A DNA stretch of 38,195 bases from Geodermatophilus marinus (lineage in GTDB: Bacteria > Actinomycetota > Actinomycetes > Mycobacteriales > Geodermatophilaceae): assembly GCF_003428645.1 (NCBI RefSeq), contig NZ_QVQH01000034.1, positions 1 through 38,195 of the forward strand. The letters are read 5' to 3'. Position numbers and translations under genes: made by a program. Positions 1 through 6,051 of this stretch are shown in pieces (positions within the stretch are counted from its first letter, which is position 1; each line of letters opens with the position of its first letter). The notes under the pieces are model-generated. The model did not search any database. It saw only the letters and a list, made by a program, of their open reading frames with translations, and was not told where the DNA came from.

Positions 1-128
1 CAACGGACGACTCGAGCACCTCCGAGGCTCCGCGCTCGGCTTCCGCAACCTCACCAACTACATCGCCAGGAGCCTGCTCGAAACCGGCGGCTTCCGACCC
101 CGACTACACCCCCGATCGTGAAGAGCCC
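1..128 (+). mobile_element. Right end of an ISL3-family insertion sequence
   Basis: The window opens inside an insertion sequence. It holds the last 39 codons of an ISL3-type transposase and then the end AAGAGCCC (121-128), which read inward is GGGCTCTT, the usual start of ISL3-family terminal inverted repeats. The stop codon overlaps the terminal repeat, as in compact IS elements. Left of 129 is IS sequence; right of it is the start of an ABC-ATPase-like reading frame on the other strand. ISL3 elements usually duplicate 8 bp, so the candidate duplication is ATTTGCTG (129-136); its partner lies outside the window. Confidence 0.75.
2..121 (+). CDS. ISL3-family transposase, C-terminal 39 residues (partial)
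   Basis: A reading frame open from the window edge ends at TGA 119-121. The residues NGRLEHLRGSALGFRNLTNY followed by ARSLLETGGFRP match the conserved C-terminal end of ISL3-type (DDE_Tnp_ISL3) transposases, which catalyse cut-and-paste or replicative movement of the element. Only the tail is present, so catalytic residues cannot be checked. The gene starts left of the window. Confidence 0.8.
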   Translation, partial: NGRLEHLRGSALGFRNLTNYIARSLLETGGFRPRLHPRS

Positions 129-223
129 ATTTGCTGCGTACGGATGGCGAGAGCGATGTTCAACCCCGGCTCGAATGCCGCGGGCTTTGCAGCTGGCAGG
201 GAGCTAGTCAGAGAGTGAAGCAC
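129..223 (-). pseudogene. N-terminal stub of an ABC-3C-type ATPase, cut by the IS
   Basis: On the minus strand a GTG at 223 opens a frame of 31 codons up to the IS end. It contains SLPAAKPAAFEPGLNIALA. The pattern 'S.P..K...F.PGLN..LA' resembles the N-terminus of ABC-ATPases of ABC-three-component and DUF2326-like systems, where it precedes the Walker A motif. The GTG lies inside the last codons of the preceding small gene, so the two were translationally coupled. The frame runs into IS sequence at 128, so Walker A and everything after it are lost here. The rest may lie beyond the IS, outside the window. Assignment is by pattern memory and gene order, not by search. Confidence 0.55.
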
Positions 224-461
224 GATTCATCCTCAGTAGCTCATCGTCTAGGCGAACTGCATCGGCTGCGAATAGCACATCCAACGCCAAGGCGAACCAC
301 CAGAAGGGTACTGCGGATTGCATCTCGTTCTGCAGCCTCCAGTGACGCAGCGCCTCCCATGTGGCACTGACGGTCCGGGGCCGATCTAGCTGCAGGAGTA
401 CCTGTCCTGCGACTGTGATGAGGGCTTGGTCCGGCGGTGTTGACTTAGACGGCAGTAGCAT
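204..461 (-). CDS. Small ABC-three-component middle component (MC6-like)
   Basis: An 85-residue protein beginning MLLPSKSTPPDQALITVAGQ, with a 'LDRPRTVSATWEALR' helix and a 'PFWWFALALDVLFAADAVRLDD' helix near its C-terminus. This resembles the small winged-helix-like middle component (I recall the MC6 type) of ABC-3C systems. There it links a C-terminal-domain/effector protein to an ABC ATPase in presumed anti-invader systems. It overlaps the upstream gene by 17 nt and overlaps the ATPase stub downstream, giving the expected order effector-MC-ATPase. The start ATG at 461 is the first in frame. The subclass number is from memory; the family call rests on length, motif pattern and context. Confidence 0.62.
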   Translation of the reverse strand: MLLPSKSTPPDQALITVAGQVLLQLDRPRTVSATWEALRHWRLQNEMQSAVPFWWFALALDVLFAADAVRLDDELLRMNRASLSD

Positions 462-1401
462 CCGCGGTCACCGCCCCTGTCGGTGGAGACTCGAAGATGG
501 TGCACGTCTCGAAGAAGTGCGTCGCAACCATGAGGGCAGCACTCCGACGTTCTTGCAAGTGGTCGGTGCCGTTGTCGACAAAGGCCTGCGATTCAAGCTC
601 CCGGACCAATGCTTGAAAGACCAGATTCGAGTCATGCAGCTCGGCCTTCAAGCCGTCGTAAGCAATGCGAATATTCTCGGAGACTTGAAACTCTTCTCCC
701 GGCGTTGACCGCTCGAAGTAGTAGCGAACGTGGCCGGTAAGGGCCTCGTAGTTCTTGAGTAGAGCCGTGGTCTCCTCGTTGAACCCATTGTGCTCTATCT
801 TCCCGGGCGGCACCTCGGCCACTTCATCAAGGCCTGGAATCAGCCGTGTGCGAGCCAGCGCCCTAACACAGCTTGCAATGTACTGAATCCCTGCGGCCTG
901 TTCGGACGGCGGCTCTCCAAACCTGTGCGATAGTGCCGCGCTGTCCAGATACTGAAGGCATTCAGTCCACAGGGTGTAGGGCGTCCACTGTTCAACCGAT
1001 ATTCCGCCGATTGCCTGCTCCGCCTTGCGAAGACTTGCGATCGTCTGTGCGGCCATGACGGGCAAACCTTGTGCGTCATTATGGACGAAAGCCCAGCGTT
1101 CCATCATTTCGCCCCAGTAGCGTTTCGCCTTCGCAAAGTCGTCCTTGATCTTCTTGGTCACGTACTTGTCGTTAGGACTTGATGCTCCATAGGCGGCGAG
1201 CATGAGTCCGTCAACGTATCCGTCGCACCCCTTGTCTCCACGTCCAGATGCGGCTACCTGCACAAAGGCGCCACCGTGGAGACTCGTCATGGCCTCGGTA
1301 ATGAAGTCTTCCCATGCATTGCCTGTGGTGCGCATGCAAAATGCCATCAGATTGCTGCGGAACCAGTTTGTCTCGAGGCCTGTGAGCATCTGTCCCCCCA
1401 T
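445..1401 (-). CDS. ABC-three-component-type effector/CTD protein, possible nuclease
   Basis: A 318-residue protein. Its N-terminal ~90 residues (WEDFITEAM, then GRGDKGCDGYVDG, then KKIKDDFAKAKRYWGEMMERWAF with VHND) match the pattern of a predicted nuclease-like module found at the start of some ABC-3C C-terminal-domain proteins. There, acidic residues before and in 'GDKGxDGY' could be catalytic, as in restriction-endonuclease folds. The rest is helical and would be the CTD contacting the partners. A start at Met5 (1389) has a better G-rich ribosome site (GGGGGGA) than Met1, so the protein may be four residues shorter. Codon use is less GC-biased than in the chromosome to the right. With the ATPase cut by an IS, the system is probably inactive here. 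Family assignment is moderately sure; nuclease activity is inferred. Confidence 0.6.
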   Translation of the reverse strand: MGGQMLTGLETNWFRSNLMAFCMRTTGNAWEDFITEAMTSLHGGAFVQVAASGRGDKGCDGYVDGLMLAAYGASSPNDKYVTKKIKDDFAKAKRYWGEMMERWAFVHNDAQGLPVMAAQTIASLRKAEQAIGGISVEQWTPYTLWTECLQYLDSAALSHRFGEPPSEQAAGIQYIASCVRALARTRLIPGLDEVAEVPPGKIEHNGFNEETTALLKNYEALTGHVRYYFERSTPGEEFQVSENIRIAYDGLKAELHDSNLVFQALVRELESQAFVDNGTDHLQERRSAALMVATHFFETCTIFESPPTGAVTADATAV

Positions 1402-1458
1402 GCGTTGCCTTGATGCTATCCAGTCTGGTCTGTGTCACCGACTGAACGGGCCGTCTCG

Positions 1459-1764
1459 TCAGTTTGTTGCGTCGCGGAGCTGGTCAGCGGGCGGACCTGG
1501 TCCCTTCGGTAGCCAAGACGACGGCTTGCACCCTGTGTCGCCTCTGACCGCGATGTGTACGCCGGTGCCGGTGCTGGTCGCCCCGTGCGCCTTCTGCGCG
1601 AGACACGTCCCGCTCCGGCGCCTCCGCTGGCCCAGCTCGTCAGCCGCCGGGGGAACCGGCACGCGGAACAGGGGCAGATCCACGACGGCAGCGCCCTCGA
1701 GCGGGCCCTGTGCCGTCGTCGCGCTGAGCTGAGTCGAATCTCGCGGATCCCGGGGCGCGGGCAT
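1459..1764 (-). CDS. Hypothetical 101-residue protein
   Basis: Not recognised. ATG at 1764 is preceded by AGGAG at good spacing. The frame runs 101 codons with high third-position GC in its first two thirds, weaker after that. The protein begins MPAPRDPRDSTQLSATTAQG and includes VVDLPLFRVPVPPAADELGQ. It has no membrane segment and one Cys near the middle (SGTCLAQK). It lies upstream of the ABC-3C-like operon on the same strand. It could be a real small island gene or a chance frame in decayed DNA; the ribosome site is the main reason to list it. Confidence 0.4.
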   Translation of the reverse strand: MPAPRDPRDSTQLSATTAQGPLEGAAVVDLPLFRVPVPPAADELGQRRRRSGTCLAQKAHGATSTGTGVHIAVRGDTGCKPSSWLPKGPGPPADQLRDATN

Positions 1765-2203
1765 GTCGCACTCCTGGCTGCATCCCGCAACCCGCCTCCC
1801 GCGGGCTGACGCAGGTCGGGGGAAGGGTGGGCCGCAGGCCCATCGCGAAGCGACGCGCAGCGCCCTTCCGGCGACCAAGGCAGCCGGCATCCTGCTCGGG
1901 GTGGGGGACGCGGCCGCGACCACGGCCGCATGTGGCGGCAGGCACCCGACCCACCGTCACCAACGTCCTGGCCGGGTACACCTACCGGGCGTGCCCTCGA
2001 ACACGTCCCGATCGGAGGTTCAGGGCCGGCCGGTGCGGCCGTGCACCGTCGGCGTACGGGCGGGGATCAGCGGCTCGACGAGTATCCACAGCGCGCCACT
2101 GATCAGCTGCGGCGGCGGGGAGGACGCCTGCGACAAGACGCACCGCACCCTGCGCCGACCTGGCGGAGGGCAGACTCCGACGACCTACAGCCGTAACATC
2201 TTC
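1765..2203. other. Gene-poor stretch, probably decayed island DNA
   Basis: About 440 bases between the hypothetical gene and the PIN toxin. Frames here are short, arginine/proline-rich and lack ribosome sites, and none has a recognisable motif. No clear repeat, RNA gene or terminator is visible. It may be the remnant of a deleted or degraded gene. Confidence 0.5.
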
Positions 2204-2794
2204 TTAGCGAGTCGCGTCCTCGACCTGCCGGAGGAGTTCGACCGCCTCACCCATGGCGTAGCGGGCCTCAAGGCGGTCCAGCACGCCCGACACGGTCCAG
2301 GCTTCCCCGACGCGGCCGCTGCGGGCGGCGATCGCCTCGACGGCGCGCAGGGCTCGTCGCGGGTCCAGGCCGACACTGTTCAGCGCGAACTCGTGGGCCG
2401 GCAGGGCCTCGAGGGCACCGGGCAGCTTGGCCGCGGGGAAGTGTTTGAGGTTGGTAGTGACGATCGCACCAGCGCACGCAATCACCGCCGCCGCGACGAC
2501 GTGCTCGTCGTCGGGATCGGGCAGCCCGAAGGTGCCCTCCAGCGGCTCCCATCCCTCGACCTCGGCGTCGGCGAAGTGGGTGCGCATCTGCGTGAGTAGG
2601 TCTCTCGTCCGTTGTTCGGCCTCGACCTGTGATGCGCCCCGCTCCTGCAGCTTGAGGCTCTCGTGCTCTTCCAGCTCCTCGAGGATGGCCGAGCTCCACA
2701 CCGGCCGGTACAAGCCCTCGATGGCCAACGAAAGCAGGAAGTCCCGCTGCAGGCTCGGCCACAGCACCGAGGTGTCGAGCAGCGCGGTGAACAC
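2204..2794 (-). CDS. PIN-domain toxin (VapC-like, PIN_3 type)
   Basis: A 196-residue predicted Mg-dependent ribonuclease. The N-terminal LLDTSVLWP carries the first acidic residue (Asp7). ILEELEEH gives the second acidic position, LPDPDDEHVVAAA the third cluster, and IVTTNLKHFP is the typical strand-turn of PIN_3 proteins. It is longer than classic VapC (~130 aa), with a helical C-terminal extension. The start is GTG at 2794; an ATG at 2802 is out of frame. It lies 51 nt downstream of an HTH gene on the same strand, giving an antitoxin-then-toxin pair. The catalytic acids look intact, so the module may be active and stabilise the island. Confidence 0.8.
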   Translation of the reverse strand: MFTALLDTSVLWPSLQRDFLLSLAIEGLYRPVWSSAILEELEEHESLKLQERGASQVEAEQRTRDLLTQMRTHFADAEVEGWEPLEGTFGLPDPDDEHVVAAAVIACAGAIVTTNLKHFPAAKLPGALEALPAHEFALNSVGLDPRRALRAVEAIAARSGRVGEAWTVSGVLDRLEARYAMGEAVELLRQVEDATR

Positions 2795-2845
2795 CGGGTC
2801 ATGATCTCAGCCGGCTGCGACGTGCCGACGAGGCGGTGGAGGCTC

Positions 2846-3376
2846 TCACTCGGTGGCGGCACCCCGTCGACGGCGAGCCACGGTCTTGCGGGCTGCGCGC
2901 AGGCGCTCCAGCACGACGTCGACGTCCTCCTCCTCGTCTTCGCCGACGCGCATCGCCTCCAGCGCCGCGTACTGCTCCTCACGGCGCCGATCACGATAGG
3001 CCAGCAGGTCGCGCAGGAGGATGCGACGGTGAGTACCGGTCCGCTCGAATGGGATCTTGTCGTCCTCCAGGAGCTTCACCACCGTGGGCCGGCTGAAGCC
3101 GAGGAGATCGGCGGCCTGCTGTGTGGTGAGGGTCTGGGTCTGGGGCACGACGGTGACCGCTAGGCCGCGCCGCATCGCCTCGATGACCTGGCGCAGGACG
3201 CGGTAAGCCTCGTGCGGGAGCTCGACCTGCTCGCCAGCGGTGGCCCCGGCGAGGAAGTAGCGGAGTTTGGGCGCCTCTCGGCCGGCCTTCTCGTGCGCGG
3301 CCAGGAAGTCGTGGACGCGGGCGACGTCCTCGCCCGCGTCGGGCAGGTAGGTCTCGCGGGTTAGCGGTGCGCTCAT
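2846..3376 (-). CDS. Excisionase-type HTH protein, probable antitoxin
   Basis: A 176-residue protein with a central MerR/Xis-like winged helix: TLTTQQAADLLGFSRPTVVK followed by LLEDDKIPFERTGTHRRILLRDLLAY. The N-terminal ~80 residues are unassigned; the C-terminus is acidic then very basic (ARKTVARRRRG). This architecture is common for antitoxins paired with PIN_3 toxins, as here. ATG at 3376 has a near-perfect AGGAGG (3382-3387). The upstream dyad at 3411-3424 is a likely operator, so autoregulation is expected. A role as a true excisionase for the island is less likely, because a toxin directly follows and no integrase is adjacent. Confidence 0.72.
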   Translation of the reverse strand: MSAPLTRETYLPDAGEDVARVHDFLAAHEKAGREAPKLRYFLAGATAGEQVELPHEAYRVLRQVIEAMRRGLAVTVVPQTQTLTTQQAADLLGFSRPTVVKLLEDDKIPFERTGTHRRILLRDLLAYRDRRREEQYAALEAMRVGEDEEEDVDVVLERLRAARKTVARRRRGAATE

Positions 3377-3410
3377 GACCGCCTCCTTTCATCGCAAGAA
3401 ACGTAGCAGC

Positions 3411-3424
3411 TTTCGAAACTTTCG
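3411..3424. promoter_or_regulatory. Candidate operator of the toxin-antitoxin pair
   Basis: Two overlapping palindromes, TTTCGAAA (3411-3418) and CGAAACTTTCG (3414-3424), stand 35 nt upstream of the antitoxin start. Their position and symmetry suit autoregulation by the HTH antitoxin. No tested promoter is visible; this is inference from symmetry. Confidence 0.45.
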
Positions 3425-3529
3425 TCTACAGGTTAGGACTGTGCCAGCTGTCTACATCGGCACGGGCTCAATCGGCGTGTCACCGACTGCCGTCCAACCA
3501 AGGCCCAAGGCGGTGCGGAGGATGCCGGA

Positions 3530-4282
3530 ATGACCAAGGCACCTCCGTCGCAGCCTCCGGCCGTAAGCGCGCCCGGTAAGACCGTGTCGGTGTCGCACAA
3601 GTGGGGCTTCGGCATGGCCGCGGTAAAGCGGCCGGTGCAGGCGCGCCGGGAGGCGGCTGCAGCCAGTCTGCTCGAGTTCGTCGCCGGCGACCTGGCACCC
3701 CGCGGCCGCATGGCCGAGCTGCAGGAGCAGCTGGCCGAGGTCAAGGGCCTGTTCTCCCGGGCCCACCTGCAGGATCAGTGGGACTGGTTCACCGTCTGGC
3801 GAGCGCTCGGGCGCCCCGGGCGCCGACGCGCCCAGGAATGCGCCCTGTCCCTCGGCGGGCTGCGCCGCGCCTTGGGTGCGGGAGAGCCGGAAGCCGCCCG
3901 ACAAGCTGCCGACCGGTTCACGGCGGCCGGCGGCATCCACAGCCTGCGGGCCCTCCTCACCGACCCTCCCCCGCTCCCCCAGGCCCTCGGCTTCGTGTAT
4001 GTGCTCTCCACTCGTGAGAGCCCTGGGCTGCTGAAGGTCGGCTACACCGAGCGCGACGTCGAGGAGCGGGTCGCCGAGATCAACGCCGCCACCGGCGTGG
4101 CCATCCCCTTCGGAGTCCGCGCGGTGTGGACCGTCCGGGATGCACGCCGGCTTGAGTCGGAGGTGCACGCGCTGCTGGCCGAGTGGCGCGTGCGCCCCGA
4201 CCGAGAGTTCTTCGCAATGGACTACCGCGACGCGTTCCGGCTGATCAACGGCCACCTCCGGCGTAGCCGCGCCGAGGAATGA
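3530..4282 (+). CDS. GIY-YIG superfamily protein with C-terminal T5orf172-type domain
   Basis: A 250-residue protein. Residues ~150-240 form a T5orf172/MUG113-type GIY-YIG domain: GFVYVLSTRESPGLLKVGYT (first strands, Tyr and Lys-Val-Gly), RDVEERVAEINAATG (helix with the conserved Arg), and LESEVHALLAEWRV followed by REFF (helix with Glu). These positions correspond to the catalytic Tyr, Arg and Glu of the superfamily. The N-terminal ~145 residues are helical and unassigned. ATG at 3530 is preceded by GGAGG. Such proteins are frequent in phages, plasmids and islands; their substrates are mostly unknown. The gene ends 52 nt before the end of the convergent winged-helix gene. Confidence 0.72.
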   Translation: MTKAPPSQPPAVSAPGKTVSVSHKWGFGMAAVKRPVQARREAAAASLLEFVAGDLAPRGRMAELQEQLAEVKGLFSRAHLQDQWDWFTVWRALGRPGRRRAQECALSLGGLRRALGAGEPEAARQAADRFTAAGGIHSLRALLTDPPPLPQALGFVYVLSTRESPGLLKVGYTERDVEERVAEINAATGVAIPFGVRAVWTVRDARRLESEVHALLAEWRVRPDREFFAMDYRDAFRLINGHLRRSRAEE

Positions 4283-4333
4283 GTGGCTCTCCGAGATACC
4301 GCGCCTCCCTCGTGACGAAGGACTCGGCGGCAC

Positions 4334-5125
4334 TCAGCTGGTCGGCAGCGTGCTCGACGGTGGAGTCGACACCGGGTCGTCCAACCGGCCCAGGTCGAGC
4401 AGGTATGTGTTACGGGTTCGCCGGACATCGAGGTCCCGCCCCTCGGTGATACGGCCCACGCTGAGCAGGCCGACCTCGGACAGCTCCTTGCTCGCTCGGC
4501 GCCAGGTGTCTGTGGACAGCCCATACTGGTTGTGCCGACCGCTTTCAAGGGACGCCGGCTTGGTCCGGCCGCCGGTGAGTTCGATCAGGACCAGGAACAG
4601 CGCCAACGCCGATCCCGACAAGACGACGATCCACTCCTGCCGCCACAAGCCGAGCGGCACGACGATCCACCTGCTCTCCCCCGCCTCGACGCGGGAGCGG
4701 TATGGGCCTCCGCCACCACGCGCGTCGAGCAAGGTCACCGACGAGGGATAACCGGGCCGGCGACCCAGCCTGATGAAGTCGTTCCTCTCCAACCAGTCCA
4801 ACGCATCGGAGACGCGACGGGCACCACCCCGCTCGGGGTCGGCCAGTCCCAGGGCATGGGCCCACCAGCTGCTCGGGATCGGCTGGCCGATGTCGTAGGG
4901 GGCCGCGGTGGCCAGCAGAGACAGCGACAGATACAGCTTGAGCCGGATCTCGCCGCCGCGCCCGCCTCGGAGCAAGCGGACGAGGGGGGTCGCCTCCGGC
5001 TGGCTCTGCAGGCTCCGGACGAAGCCAATCGGCAGCTGTACTCCGGTCCGCCGCTGGGATCGTGCGACGGCCTGCCGGAGCCGTCGTCTGGGCTCGGCGC
5101 CCGGCGTCCCGGTCGTCTTGGCCAA
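4334..5125 (-). CDS. Unknown protein with two possible winged-helix segments
   Basis: Not recognised with confidence. A 263-residue, soluble, basic protein. Residues ~60-130 (KLYLSLSLLATAAPYDIGQP, a helix, then ALDWLERNDFIRLGRRPGYP) look like a winged helix. A second unit around 170-250 (ALFLVLIELTGGRTK, a polar helix, then ASKELSEVGLLSVGR) repeats that layout. Two tandem winged helices are typical of some plasmid replication initiators, and small actinobacterial mobile elements carry similar proteins, so a replication or regulatory role is possible but unproven. The start is TTG at 5125 with AGGAAGG upstream; no ATG or GTG is available before an in-frame TAG. Confidence 0.5.
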   Translation of the reverse strand: MAKTTGTPGAEPRRRLRQAVARSQRRTGVQLPIGFVRSLQSQPEATPLVRLLRGGRGGEIRLKLYLSLSLLATAAPYDIGQPIPSSWWAHALGLADPERGGARRVSDALDWLERNDFIRLGRRPGYPSSVTLLDARGGGGPYRSRVEAGESRWIVVPLGLWRQEWIVVLSGSALALFLVLIELTGGRTKPASLESGRHNQYGLSTDTWRRASKELSEVGLLSVGRITEGRDLDVRRTRNTYLLDLGRLDDPVSTPPSSTLPTS

Positions 5126-5432
5126 AGTGGGCGCCTTCCTGGCGGGGCGACGGGTAGTACAGGGGGTCCCAGGGGATCCTGGGGGTCCTCGGTACTTCTT
5201 CTATATAGAGATCGCGCACGAGACCGGGGGTGACCCGCTGGGAACCCTAGCAGGCACCGCTACGAGCGCAGACCCAAACTGCCACGACCACAGGGATTTC
5301 CTGCCACCAACCCGACCCCAGGTTGATTGTCGGCAGCGCTCCGAGCCCCCACCCTCGAATACGCCAACACCAAGGGCCTCCGCCGTGGCACCGGCGGAGG
5401 CCCTTCGATCCCCCGGAAGGAGGTTGGTGCGA
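5126..5432. other. Intergenic region with a 13-bp hairpin
   Basis: This interval separates the minus-strand winged-helix gene from the small plus-strand ORF. An A/T-rich TATATAG (around 5201-5209) could be part of a promoter for the minus-strand gene. The only strong structure is the hairpin at 5372-5405. No coding frame with a ribosome site was seen. Confidence 0.4.
5372..5405. terminator. Perfect 13-bp stem hairpin before the 23-codon ORF
   Basis: AAGGGCCTCCGCC (5372-5384) pairs perfectly with GGCGGAGGCCCTT (5393-5405) around an 8-nt loop. The ribosome site GGAAGGAGG of the small ORF begins only 10 nt later. It may be a terminator, or a 5'-leader structure controlling the small ORF. Confidence 0.55.
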
Positions 5433-5504
5433 ATGAAGCGCGGCTTCAAGCTGACCGTCCGCTGGAAGAGCGGGTCAGTCGAGATCACGCTCGAGCCCTG
5501 GTAG
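5433..5504 (+). CDS. Small basic 23-residue peptide ORF
   Basis: ATG at 5433 (or GTG at 5427, three codons earlier) is preceded by the strong ribosome site GGAAGGAGG (5415-5423). The peptide starts MKRGFKLTVRWKSGSVEI and ends in LEPW; it is amphipathic, with two predicted beta strands. A hairpin precedes it and an 11-bp hairpin follows the stop, so it looks like an independent small transcript in the island. It is not identified: it could be a small structural, regulatory or leader peptide. Confidence 0.5.
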   Translation: MKRGFKLTVRWKSGSVEITLEPW

Positions 5505-5507
5505 ACC

Positions 5508-5543
5508 AGGCCGGCCTGACGGTCACCACCGCCAGGCCGGCCT
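5508..5543 (+). terminator. Hairpin downstream of the 23-codon ORF
   Basis: AGGCCGGCCTG (5508-5518) pairs perfectly with CAGGCCGGCCT (5533-5543) around a 14-nt loop, 4 nt after the stop codon. No T-run follows, as is usual for actinobacterial terminators. Confidence 0.6.
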
Positions 5544-5689
5544 CGCCACAGGACCCGCGTCTATTGAACGGATCGTCGGCGGGCACGGCAAGAAGACCGG
5601 CGAATCGCCCCGCGCCCGCCCGGAACTGGCGCGAACAAGTCGTAGCCCCATGGCGAGGCGAGTGCGCCCCAGCAGCGGACTTCGTCCTG

Positions 5690-5710
5690 TGGGGCACATC
5701 TGGGGCACAT
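5690..5710. repeat. Tandem TGGGGCACAT repeat near the island end
   Basis: Two copies of TGGGGCACAT sit directly in tandem, one base apart (5690-5699 and 5701-5710), about 107 bases before the xth fragment begins. They may be arm-type integrase sites of the island attachment region, though no integrase gene is adjacent. Confidence 0.4.
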
Positions 5711-5816
5711 GCGCCTCCAGTCGGTCATGGTTGGCGCTGATTGGTTGAGATGTGTATCTGCAGGTGGGGAGGGCAAACTGGCCTTAGTGCGCTGCTCAGA
5801 AACCCCTGGTCGAAGG

Positions 5817-5990
5817 TACTGGGACTACACGCAGCTGCGCTTCCCCCGCCGCGAGGGGATGCGGATCGACTTCGTGCTCGGCTCCCCCGCCCTGCAGCAG
5901 CGCGTGACGAACGCGCTGGTCGACCGCGAGGAGCGCAAGGGCAAGGGCGCCAGCGACCACGCGCCCGTGGTGGTCGAGCTCACCGGCTGA
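5817..5990 (+). pseudogene. xth: Exodeoxyribonuclease III, C-terminal fragment
   Basis: The residues YWDYTQLRFPRREGMRIDFV, LGSPALQQRV, and GKGASDHAPVVVEL are the conserved C-terminal part of ExoIII/AP endonucleases. They include the active-site Asp of RIDF and the SDHAPV motif with the catalytic His. ExoIII is normally ~260 residues; only ~57 are here. The frame remains open leftward to 5709, but that part shows no ExoIII similarity and has island composition. The 5' part of the gene was therefore displaced, probably by island insertion, and should lie beyond the island's other end. This copy alone cannot be functional. Confidence 0.72.
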
Positions 5991-6051
5991 GGCCCCTTCC
6001 CGCCCGGGGGCGGCGGGACGGCACCGGCCCGGTGGCGCGTTCTGCCTGGTG

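Larger units (their letters stand above)
5505..5816. other. Gene-free island end with hairpin and tandem 11-mer repeat
   Basis: No supported gene. It holds the 5508-5543 hairpin and a tandem repeat of TGGGGCACAT (5690-5699 and 5701-5710). Island sequence gives way to exodeoxyribonuclease III coding sequence near 5817. Short spaced repeats near an element end can be integrase arm sites; that is inference. Confidence 0.45.

Noticed and set aside
2846..3376. HTH protein as the island's excisionase
   Set aside because: A PIN toxin follows directly and no integrase gene lies nearby, so an antitoxin role fits better.
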